DNA from: an uncultured Pseudomonadota bacterium
GTDB taxonomy: Bacteria > Pseudomonadota > Alphaproteobacteria > RF32 > CAG-239
Assembly: GCA_902795745.1 (NCBI GenBank)
Contig: CADBMG010000143.1
Location: forward strand, 1-5,924
Length of the DNA: 5,924 nt
Direction of reading: 5' to 3'
In this document: piece after piece, positions 1-4,911 of the stretch
Layout of the letters: each line of letters begins with the position of its first letter
Position numbering within the stretch: the first letter of the stretch is position 1
The notes under the pieces: generated by a model
The model's input: the letters and a program-made list of their open reading frames with translations, nothing else
Databases searched by the model: none
Told to the model about the DNA's origin: nothing
Position numbers and translations under genes: made by a program

Positions 1-544
1 ACATTTTAGCAATTTGTTTCTTTTGAATGTTTTGTGATAGCAATGTTTTGATTAAATCATCTTTACCAGATAATTTTGTTAATTTGTTTTTACTTCCTTT
101 AACTCTGCCGATATGCTTTCCTTCTGCTTTGAGTCTTTCCAAGCATCGTTTTGTCCGTTGAGAAATTAAATTTCGTTCAATCTCTGCAGATAATCCGAAT
201 GCAAACGCTAACACTTTTGACTGTATATCACTTCCTAATTTATAATTGTCTTTAATAGTCCATACTTGACAACCGATATTCATACAATGATGGAGTATGG
301 ACATTACCTGTAATAAATTACGACCTAATCTTGATAATTCACTGGCGATTATAATATCATCTTGTTTTATTTTCTTTAATAAATGCCCGAGTTTGCGTTC
401 ATCTAAACTTTTACGAGATGAAATTGTTTCTTGCACCCATTTATCAATGGTGATGTTATTATTTTTAGCAAACTGTTCTATTTCAAAATGTTGATTTTCA
501 GTGTTTTGCTTATCTGTTGAAGTTCTAATGTAGCCATATATCAT
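1..544 (-). CDS. Mpi-like serine recombinase / DNA invertase (3' end beyond window)
   Basis: This is a small serine recombinase of the resolvase/invertase family, which cuts and rejoins DNA through a Ser-DNA intermediate. Translation from the ATG at 544 gives 181 codons before the window edge. The start reads YGYIRTSTDKQ, with nucleophile Ser9 and Arg7. Positions 69-76 read ELSRLGRN, with the active-site Arg72 and Arg75. The long dimer helix holds SAEIERNLISQRTK (119-132). A GRVKGSKNK linker (146-154) then leads into the start of a C-terminal helix-turn-helix. The pattern (YGYIR start, VWTIKD, SKVLAFAFGLSAEIERNL) recalls the Mpi master invertase of Bacteroides, which flips many promoters. Full relatives are about 195-200 aa, so only the end of the DNA-binding helices should be missing. 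AAGGA lies about 7 nt before the start. What it recombines is not visible here; it could be an invertase or the resolvase of a mobile element. Confidence 0.93.
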   Translation of the reverse strand, partial: MIYGYIRTSTDKQNTENQHFEIEQFAKNNNITIDKWVQETISSRKSLDERKLGHLLKKIKQDDIIIASELSRLGRNLLQVMSILHHCMNIGCQVWTIKDNYKLGSDIQSKVLAFAFGLSAEIERNLISQRTKRCLERLKAEGKHIGRVKGSKNKLTKLSGKDDLIKTLLSQNIQKKQIAKM

Positions 545-582
545 ATCAAATCCTTTTCAAATATTTATCATAGGATTTTGAT
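545..582 (-). promoter_or_regulatory. Hairpin covering the recombinase ribosome-binding site
   Basis: In the recombinase mRNA the arm ATCAAAATCCT (582-572) is complementary to AGGATTTGAT (554-545), with one bulged A and a 17-nt loop. The 3' arm contains the AGGA Shine-Dalgarno core and ends directly at the start codon. A further TCAT/ATGA pairing (589-586 with 544-541) could draw in the ATG itself. The loop holds a five-codon reading frame (ATG at 571, stop TGA). Such a fold would hide the ribosome site and keep recombinase levels low. The complementarity is seen directly; the regulatory role is inferred. Confidence 0.5.
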
Positions 583-640
583 TTTATGACTGATTAACAC
601 ATTGAAAAATAAGGAACATTAAAAATCAATGTCGATTTAA

Positions 641-669
641 TCTATATCACATCAAATAATCTTTGTCAA
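641..669 (-). promoter_or_regulatory. Sigma70-type promoter for the recombinase
   Basis: On the minus strand a perfect -35 TTGACA (669-664) is followed by a 17-bp spacer and a -10 TATAGA (646-641). Transcription would start near 634, giving a leader of about 90 nt that includes the hairpin over the ribosome-binding site. Confidence 0.7.
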
Positions 670-692
670 CTATTATTTTAACATCAGATATT
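663..692 (+). promoter_or_regulatory. Possible promoter for the 222-aa protein, sharing the -35 region
   Basis: TTGTCA (663-668) is followed by 18 bp and GATATT (687-692). The -35 is the opposite face of the recombinase -35, because TTGTCAA is nearly palindromic. If both are used, the promoters are back to back and compete for one site. Neither element is perfect, and no better candidate was found between here and 768. Confidence 0.3.
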
Positions 693-767
693 TTACAGGT
701 TTGAACTGCTGTTTCAGTTATCCCCAAAATATATTGTGAAAAACTGTTCGGTTTAACGCAATATTTT

Positions 768-773
768 AAGGAG
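768..773 (+). promoter_or_regulatory. Ribosome-binding site deciding the start at 781
   Basis: AAGGAG ends 7 nt before the ATG at 781 and 1 nt before the ATG at 775, so the downstream start is favoured. Confidence 0.8.
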
Positions 774-780
774 AATGATA

Positions 781-1449
781 ATGACTGAAATTAACATGGC
801 AGATATTAACACCGTAAAAAATTTTGGTACTCAAGTTGTATCTGGCACCTCTCGTTTTGTAATACCACTAGATAAATTAAATGAACCTGTTGATTTTATT
901 AACCCCAAAGATGCTGGTACGGAATGGGGAGCCCAAAGATTAAAAGGTGATGGAAATGATATTTTATTGTTTAATGGATTATCTTCCGAACAAATAAAGA
1001 CAATGGATAAAGAAATTAAAGACTTTGAAGCTAAAACAGGCAAACCTATAACAGATATGAATAAAAAAGAAGTTGAATCATTTTTATCTTCATTAAAGGA
1101 AAAAGAGTTTAACGATATGTATTGTTCTGATAAAGCATATATGGAAAGCTCTTTAACTGCTGAAAATCCAAAGAAGAAAATAGGACTTTATACCAGAAAT
1201 AAAGATGAAGTTTGCTATGGAGTTGTTATACCCAAGGGAACTGTTTATAAACTTTCAGAAAGAGGCGACCAGATAGCAACTATTGACGGAGCTTTATTGA
1301 TTGTGCCAGCAAATGGAGACCCGAATAATGTAAGAATTACAAATGAACCAAAAGATTACAGCTCTGTTAAAGGAGGGAAAATTTCAACTATTGCTGAAGC
1401 TAGAATAGTACAATCAGAATATCTTAAAACTGCTGGGTTGAAGAGATAG
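781..1449 (+). CDS. Hypothetical protein, 222 aa, no family recognised
   Basis: I do not recognise this protein. It has no signal peptide or membrane segment and is probably cytoplasmic. The N-terminal part is polar. A Lys/Glu-rich, probably helical segment lies around residues 70-115. A compact C-terminal part contains GVVIPKGTVYKLSERGD and GALLIVPANGDP, which look like beta strands and turns. The start is set at ATG 781 because AAGGAG (768-773) lies 7 nt upstream. The in-frame ATG at 775 is only 1 nt from that site, too close to be used. Six of seven arginines use AGA, against none in the lactate dehydrogenase, which suggests a different origin. It is divergent from the recombinase, so it may be cargo of the same element or an unrelated accessory gene. 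Confidence 0.8.
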   Translation: MTEINMADINTVKNFGTQVVSGTSRFVIPLDKLNEPVDFINPKDAGTEWGAQRLKGDGNDILLFNGLSSEQIKTMDKEIKDFEAKTGKPITDMNKKEVESFLSSLKEKEFNDMYCSDKAYMESSLTAENPKKKIGLYTRNKDEVCYGVVIPKGTVYKLSERGDQIATIDGALLIVPANGDPNNVRITNEPKDYSSVKGGKISTIAEARIVQSEYLKTAGLKR

Positions 1450-1474
1450 AATTACATTTCAATAACTGAATATT

Positions 1475-1500
1475 TGCCGTTGTAATATTTTACAACGGCA
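1475..1500 (+). terminator. Perfect hairpin between the convergent orphan gene and ybaK
   Basis: TGCCGTTGTAA (1475-1485), loop TATT, then TTACAACGGCA (1490-1500) form an 11-bp perfect stem 26 nt after the stop of the 222-aa gene. What follows is AT-rich but not a clean T run, and neither is the flank read from the other strand. It is thus an imperfect intrinsic terminator, or possibly an mRNA-stabilising end. It lies 60 nt past the ybaK stop and could serve both genes. Confidence 0.6.
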
Positions 1501-1560
1501 TAATTATATTTGTTTATTGCCTCAAATACCACCAGTCAAGCCTCAAACTATTGTTCTAAA

Positions 1561-2040
1561 TCACAGTGTTAAATCGGCAAATGTTGCCCCGATTACTTTT
1601 GCTAATTTCTCGGCATTTAATTCCAATGTAATGCCTATTTTGCCACCACTGATACAAAACGTATCAAACAAAATTGCCGTTTCATCAATAAAAGTAGGAA
1701 AATTTTTCTTCATACCAAGAGGGGAACACCCTCCGTGAACATATCCGGTCAACGGCAACAATTTTTTGAGCGGTAACATCTCCAAACTCTTAACGCCGGC
1801 AACCACTGCCGCTTTCTTTACGTTAAGTTCGCAATTGGAAGGAATTACAAAAACAAAATGCGTAAAACCATGCTCTCCGGTTGGTGCTTGCGTTACCAAA
1901 GTTTTAAACATTTGTTCCTCCGGTTTATTAAGCGTTTTAGCTATAGAAACAGCATCAAGCTGAAGCGGTGGCTCATACTCATAAACTTTATATTCCACTT
2001 TGGCATTTTCCACAATACGCATCGCATTTGTTTTTATCAT
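1561..2040 (-). CDS. ybaK: YbaK-type Cys-tRNA(Pro)/Cys-tRNA(Cys) deacylase
   Basis: This is a trans-editing enzyme that hydrolyses cysteine mischarged on tRNA(Pro), preventing Cys-for-Pro errors in translation. The 159-aa product has the same length as E. coli YbaK. Lys46 in FKTL matches the conserved Lys of YbaK (YKTL there). GYVHGGCSPLGMKK (99-112) matches the GGxSPLG substrate loop, FPTFID (114-119) matches the PTIID segment, and SGGK is followed by a FADL end. The frame runs open to 2283, but the extra N-terminus is low-complexity, matches nothing in the family and overlaps the dehydrogenase gene. ATG 2040 has an AAGGGAG site 7 nt upstream and gives the expected length. It is monocistronic, divergent from the dehydrogenase. 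The related ProX or INS-type editing proteins are less likely given the close match to YbaK. Confidence 0.93.
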   Translation of the reverse strand: MIKTNAMRIVENAKVEYKVYEYEPPLQLDAVSIAKTLNKPEEQMFKTLVTQAPTGEHGFTHFVFVIPSNCELNVKKAAVVAGVKSLEMLPLKKLLPLTGYVHGGCSPLGMKKNFPTFIDETAILFDTFCISGGKIGITLELNAEKLAKVIGATFADLTL

Positions 2041-2058
2041 TCTTATCTCCCTTTGCCA

Positions 2059-2087
2059 CTTATAATAGCCGAAAATATTATTGTCAA
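2059..2087 (-). promoter_or_regulatory. Sigma70-type promoter for ybaK
   Basis: On the minus strand a perfect -35 TTGACA (2087-2082) has a 17-bp spacer and a -10 TATAAG (2064-2059). The transcript would start near 2052, only about 12 nt before the start codon, and just include the ribosome-binding site. This also argues that translation does not begin upstream at 2283. Confidence 0.75.
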
Positions 2088-2129
2088 TTGTATCGCTAAA
2101 TAAAAAATTATTTTTTTTTGAAAAAACTA

Positions 2130-2159
2130 TTGCTTTTTTATACAAATTATTTATATAGA
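2130..2159 (+). promoter_or_regulatory. Likely promoter for the lactate dehydrogenase gene
   Basis: TTGCTT (2130-2135) is followed by TATATA at 2152 (16-bp spacer) or TATAGA at 2154 (18 bp). The strong AGGAG site at 2195-2199 lies 6 nt before the start codon. The region is very AT-rich, with A/T runs at 2102-2126 that could act as an UP element. The promoter call is moderate; the ribosome site is clear. Confidence 0.5.
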
Positions 2160-2205
2160 ATGTTGATTTTTGATTATGTTTATTTGATTTATGTAGGAGA
2201 TAAAG

Positions 2206-3150
2206 ATGAAGGTAGGAATTGTCGGAGCAGGTTCTGTCGGCAGTGCGGCAGCTTTTTCGTTGATTATGACAGGTGTTGCGCACAAGGTTGTTTTAATTGA
2301 TATGAATGAGAAAAAAGCTTTAGCCGAAGCTATGGATATTGCCCATGCTGCACCTTTCACCAGTGCCGGTAAAATTAAAGCCGGAACTTATGAAGATTTA
2401 GATGGCAGTGAAGTGGTTATTATTACTGCCGGTGCTAACCAAAAACCGGGAGAAACGCGCATTGATTTATTAGGCCGCAATGTTAAGATTTTTGAAAATA
2501 TTATTCCGCAAGTGGCTAAATATGCCCCGAATTCTATCTTATTAATTACCGCAAATCCTGCTGATATTATGGCGGAAGTAGCACTTAAATTATCTGGTTT
2601 TCCTAAAGAACGGGTTATCGGTAGCGGTACAGTGCTTGATACTTCGCGTTTCCGTACTTTATTGGCATTTTACTTGGGTGTTTCGACTAAATCAGTACAT
2701 GCCGATGTTTTAGGTGAACATGGCGATAGCGAAGTTTTAGTATGGTCAAGTGCCGAAGCCGGTACGTTATCTTTGGAAGAATATGCTGACAGCGTCGGAA
2801 AAACACTTGATGATGCTAAAAAAGCTGAAATTAATGATGGTGTAGTCAATGCCGCTTATAAAATTATTGAGGGCAAAGGTGCAACTTGCTACGGCATTGC
2901 CGGTGCTTTAACGCAGATTTGCCGTGCTATCAATAATAATGACTATTCTATTTTAACTGTTTCATCGCACCATGATGAAGTAGAAGGAGTAAAAGATGTT
3001 TGCTTGTCATTACCGACAGTTATTAATCGCCGCGGCATTTTTCATGTAATTACGCCGAAACTTTCTGATGAGGAACATCAAAAGCTCAAAGCAAGTGCCG
3101 AAAAAATGAAAGATTTTTCAACGCAAGCATTAGAAATACTCGGTAAATAA
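2206..3150 (+). CDS. ldh: L-lactate dehydrogenase (NAD-dependent, likely FBP-activated)
   Basis: This enzyme interconverts pyruvate and L-lactate with NADH/NAD+, in the cytoplasm, regenerating NAD+ during fermentation. The 314-aa product has full family length. GIVGAGSVGS (4-13) is the dinucleotide-binding loop, and Asp32 ends the second strand, which favours NAD over NADP. The specificity loop reads ANQKPGETR (77-85): Gln79 equals Gln102 of LDH, where malate dehydrogenases have Arg. Asn117, Asp145, Arg148 and His172 (in LGEHGDS) are the catalytic set, and Thr227 equals Thr246. Arg150 and His165 sit at canonical positions 173 and 188, the residues that bind fructose 1,6-bisphosphate in allosteric bacterial LDHs. 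Automated annotation may call it malate dehydrogenase, because alphaproteobacterial MDHs are LDH-like, but the Gln argues against that. It is monocistronic, with its own ribosome site and terminator. Confidence 0.92.
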   Translation: MKVGIVGAGSVGSAAAFSLIMTGVAHKVVLIDMNEKKALAEAMDIAHAAPFTSAGKIKAGTYEDLDGSEVVIITAGANQKPGETRIDLLGRNVKIFENIIPQVAKYAPNSILLITANPADIMAEVALKLSGFPKERVIGSGTVLDTSRFRTLLAFYLGVSTKSVHADVLGEHGDSEVLVWSSAEAGTLSLEEYADSVGKTLDDAKKAEINDGVVNAAYKIIEGKGATCYGIAGALTQICRAINNNDYSILTVSSHHDEVEGVKDVCLSLPTVINRRGIFHVITPKLSDEEHQKLKASAEKMKDFSTQALEILGK

Positions 3151-3172
3151 TCTTTACCTTAAAAAACAAAAG

Positions 3173-3199
3173 CGCCGCAAATATCCAGCGGCGTTTTTT
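3173..3199 (+). terminator. Bidirectional intrinsic terminator between ldh and the small minus-strand gene
   Basis: CGCCGC (3173-3178), a 9-nt loop, and GCGGCG (3188-3193) are followed by six T (3194-3199). A-rich DNA before the stem (3161-3171) supplies the U run for transcripts from the other strand. It lies 22 nt past the ldh stop and 2 nt past the stop of the convergent gene at 3202. Confidence 0.9.
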
Positions 3200-3201
3200 G
3201 T

Positions 3202-3495
3202 TTATCTAAAATTATGAATATAACTGCCGGGAGGAGTTGATATTCCGCGCAAAGCATTAATTTTTTCCGTTAAAGACTTTTTATGCAAAATGATTTTATC
3301 TTCCGTATTATCCGGTTCAATAATAGTCGATTTATTATTGTCATTTTGCCAGCAATCTATACAGTCTTCCGATAACAAACTTTCACTGCCCTGCGAATAT
3401 TTATCACTGCTTAAATATTCCAGCTTTTGGGATACCGCTTGTTCAAACGGGGTAAATTGCTCACGCAATATTCTTTTTAACACATTTCTATCCAT
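3202..3495 (-). CDS. Hypothetical protein, 97 aa, coupled to the TerB-like gene
   Basis: No family is recognised. The product is small, soluble and polar. The first 30 residues look helical and charged (RNVLKRILREQF...). A Ser/Asp/Asn-rich middle holds a single CIDC pair (45-48), and the C-terminus is basic. One CxxC is not enough to claim a metal site. The start ATG overlaps the end of the upstream TerB-like gene by 8 nt and has no strong ribosome site of its own, so translation is probably coupled. It may work with the TerB-like protein, but only context supports that. The terminator follows immediately after the stop. Confidence 0.7.
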   Translation of the reverse strand: MDRNVLKRILREQFTPFEQAVSQKLEYLSSDKYSQGSESLLSEDCIDCWQNDNNKSTIIEPDNTEDKIILHKKSLTEKINALRGISTPPGSYIHNFR

Positions 3496-3919
3496 TGTCT
3501 TTTTCCATAATCACGCGACCGGTTTTATTCAAAATCAAACTATCTAATACCCAGCGATTTATCAAAATAACCTTTTCATCTTCAACTCCCATAACGCGAG
3601 CCACATCAATGATTATATCAAGCTCGTTATCATGTAAGTCGTCATCAATATTGGCTAATACGCACATTTCTTTTACCAACTCCAGAGCATGCTGTCGATT
3701 GCGTATTTGTCGTGCCTCGGTCATACAATCAATTTTATCGGCAGATTTAATGATATTAACCATGGTTGCACTGTCAATTCCGTAGCGAGAAGCTATCTTT
3801 TTCAAGAAATTGACCTCTTCACCGTCAATACTGCCATCTGCTTTTATTAATCTACAAAAGATGCGCAAAAAAGATATTTTTTCCGCTCCACTCAGTGTTT
3901 GAATATACTCTTCATCCAT
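3488..3919 (-). CDS. TerB-like (tellurite-resistance TerB family) protein, 143 aa
   Basis: This all-helical protein resembles the TerB fold, whose members bind divalent metal through acidic loops and are linked to stress or membrane-associated complexes. Their biochemical role is poorly defined. The family pattern shows as two related acidic segments after helices: ADGSIDGEE at 27-35 and NIDDDLHDNEL at 90-100. Length is typical of a single-domain TerB protein. No transmembrane or signal segment is present, and no other ter genes (terC, terD, terZ) are nearby, so tellurite resistance should not be assumed. ATG 3919 is preferred because GGAG (3929-3926) lies 6 nt upstream. It is the first gene of a two-gene unit. 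Confidence 0.75.
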   Translation of the reverse strand: MDEEYIQTLSGAEKISFLRIFCRLIKADGSIDGEEVNFLKKIASRYGIDSATMVNIIKSADKIDCMTEARQIRNRQHALELVKEMCVLANIDDDLHDNELDIIIDVARVMGVEDEKVILINRWVLDSLILNKTGRVIMEKDNG

Positions 3920-3948
3920 TGCAATCTCCGATATCCATTGTTGACTTT

Positions 3949-3978
3949 ATTCTAACGATAGTCAGCAAAAGTTGTCAA
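3949..3978 (-). promoter_or_regulatory. Sigma70-type promoter for the TerB-like operon
   Basis: On the minus strand -35 TTGACA (3978-3973) is a perfect match, followed by an 18-bp spacer and -10 TAGAAT (3954-3949). The start of transcription would be near 3942, about 22 nt before the start codon. Confidence 0.7.
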
Positions 3979-4009
3979 GCACCAATTTTTTGCCTCATCG
4001 AAAAATTAC

Positions 4010-4059
4010 TTGCTTTTTAGCTAAAAAATACTTAAAATTGAGCTCAATAAAATTATAAT
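4010..4059 (+). promoter_or_regulatory. Candidate promoter(s) for the two-gene unit at 4085-4874
   Basis: Two overlapping possibilities exist. One is TTGCTT (4010-4015), 17 bp, TAAAAT (4033-4038). The other is TTAAAA (4032-4037), 16 bp, and a perfect TATAAT (4054-4059). The first reuses the TTGCTTTTT string found at the ldh promoter. Both are interleaved with the palindromes at 4014-4027 and 4037-4048, so a bound repressor could block either. Confidence 0.45.
4014..4048. promoter_or_regulatory. Two perfect palindromes 22 bp apart, possible operator
   Basis: TTTTTAGCTAAAAA (4014-4027, 14 bp) and ATTGAGCTCAAT (4037-4048, 12 bp) are each perfect palindromes with an AGCT core. Their centres are 22 bp apart, about two helical turns, so dimers on both would sit on the same DNA face. 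They overlap the candidate promoter elements of the plus-strand operon. The sequences are seen; operator function is inferred. The regulator is not in the window. Confidence 0.45.
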
Positions 4060-4084
4060 TATGTATAACTAAAAATTGATTATT

Positions 4085-4453
4085 ATGAAGATTAAATTAT
4101 TAAAAATTAGTCCACCTTTCAATATGAGGCATGGATATTTTGTGGGTAATCGGAATTCTGATACGTACGGAGAAGGATTATTCATCACTTTTTGGGGTGT
4201 TGTTGATGAAACATCTGAAATAAAGCAATTCTATTGTAGAGTAAATGCAGAAGAACAAAAAGTTCCTTCTTATTTCAGTACTTTGATGTTTGCAGACATC
4301 GGTGATGAGCTTGATATTTTACCATGGCGTTATCCTGGTTCTGATGGTAATGCTTGTAATCTCGGTTCATGTGTTATTGGTGTGAAAAACCTCTCTCATC
4401 CGGAGCGAAATGTCTCCGCGGATATGCTATCGTATGAAGACAGATATTTATGA
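4085..4453 (+). CDS. Hypothetical protein, 122 aa, first gene of an orphan pair
   Basis: No family is recognised. The product is soluble, with no signal peptide or membrane helix. It is rich in aromatic residues and Gly, looks mostly beta (FITFWGVVDET, QFYCRVNAEE), and has a DELDILPWRYPGSDG stretch near residues 75-90 followed by CNLGSC. The start is placed at ATG 4085. The frame extends only to a TTG at 4076 and neither start has a good ribosome site, so translation may be weak or begin on a nearly leaderless mRNA. Arginine codons are mixed (AGA, AGG, CGG, CGA, CGT), unlike the CGN-dominated ldh and clpX. The next gene begins 13 nt after its stop, so the two are probably co-transcribed. Confidence 0.7.
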   Translation: MKIKLLKISPPFNMRHGYFVGNRNSDTYGEGLFITFWGVVDETSEIKQFYCRVNAEEQKVPSYFSTLMFADIGDELDILPWRYPGSDGNACNLGSCVIGVKNLSHPERNVSADMLSYEDRYL

Positions 4454-4466
4454 TGGAGAATAGTTT

Positions 4467-4874
4467 ATGGATACCTGTGTTTTACAAAAACTGTTTGAAA
4501 AGTTCTTAAAAAAACCGGTTAAATCTCTGAGTCACAAGAAAATGGAGCATTTGTATTATATTCTACTCTCTTTTCAATTGGAAAATGAAGATGATTTTTC
4601 TGATGATTTTAATGAACTTTTGACCGAGGTTCTCGATTTTTTGGAAGCAAAGTTGATGTGTAAAATGAAAAACTTACCTCAATTGCGTAAAAGGATGATT
4701 AATGATCCTGCCGAAGTAGAGTTGCTTCTTACAAAAATGGATTTATATGAAGTACTACGTGCCGAACAACGCGGTAAGCGTTTGAGATCTCCGGAATTGC
4801 GTCAGCAATTTGCAAATATGATTACGCGTCGCTTGGAAGACATTTGCATGATGCGCACCACCGACGCTCATTAA
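4467..4874 (+). CDS. Hypothetical helical protein, 135 aa, second gene of the orphan pair
   Basis: I do not recognise this protein. It appears almost entirely alpha-helical and highly charged. A basic N-terminus (KKPVKSLSHKK) precedes a helix with an acidic run around 39-50 (ENEDDFSDDF). The C-terminal third is Arg/Lys-rich (RAEQRGKRLRSPELRQQ, TRRLED), which might suit nucleic-acid or protein binding. There is no membrane segment. TGGAG (4454-4458) lies 8 nt before ATG 4467. It lies 13 nt behind the 122-aa gene, and a strong terminator begins 2 nt after its stop. Arginines are mostly CGN, closer to the resident genes than its partner, so it may be long established in this genome. Confidence 0.75.
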   Translation: MDTCVLQKLFEKFLKKPVKSLSHKKMEHLYYILLSFQLENEDDFSDDFNELLTEVLDFLEAKLMCKMKNLPQLRKRMINDPAEVELLLTKMDLYEVLRAEQRGKRLRSPELRQQFANMITRRLEDICMMRTTDAH

Positions 4875-4875
4875 C

Positions 4876-4907
4876 AAAAAAAGAGGTTCTAAAGAACCTC
4901 TTTTTTT
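4876..4907 (+). terminator. Bidirectional intrinsic terminator between the orphan operon and clpX
   Basis: A7 (4876-4882), stem GAGGTTC (4883-4889), loop TAAA, stem GAACCTC (4894-4900), then T7 (4901-4907). The A/T runs extend the stem and give a U run on either strand. It sits directly after the stop at 4874 and 5 nt from the clpX stop on the other strand. Confidence 0.93.
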
Positions 4908-4911
4908 GTTT

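Noticed and set aside
297..494. Plus-strand open frame of 65 codons
   Set aside because: It lies antisense within the recombinase, whose motifs are clear on the minus strand, and has no ribosome site.
545..1560. Inverted repeats that would make the 222-aa gene an invertible segment
   Set aside because: I compared the two flanks by eye and found no matching inverted repeats, nor the Bacteroides Mpi-type recognition sequence as I remember it. A site may lie left of the window.
2041..2283. Possible N-terminal extension of YbaK to an upstream start at 2283
   Set aside because: The added residues match nothing in the family and overlap the ldh start. The promoter and ribosome site fit the ATG at 2040, which gives the normal 159 aa.
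1517..2300. Several plus-strand frames (1517-1738, 1766-1963, 1858-2103, 2118-2300)
   Set aside because: The first three lie antisense to ybaK, the third running on into the ybaK-ldh promoter region. The last begins in that promoter region and runs into ldh in another frame. Their translations are low-complexity and resemble no protein.
3290..3785. Plus-strand frames opposite the TerB-like operon
   Set aside because: They are antisense to the better-supported minus-strand genes, which have a promoter, ribosome site and coupled overlap.
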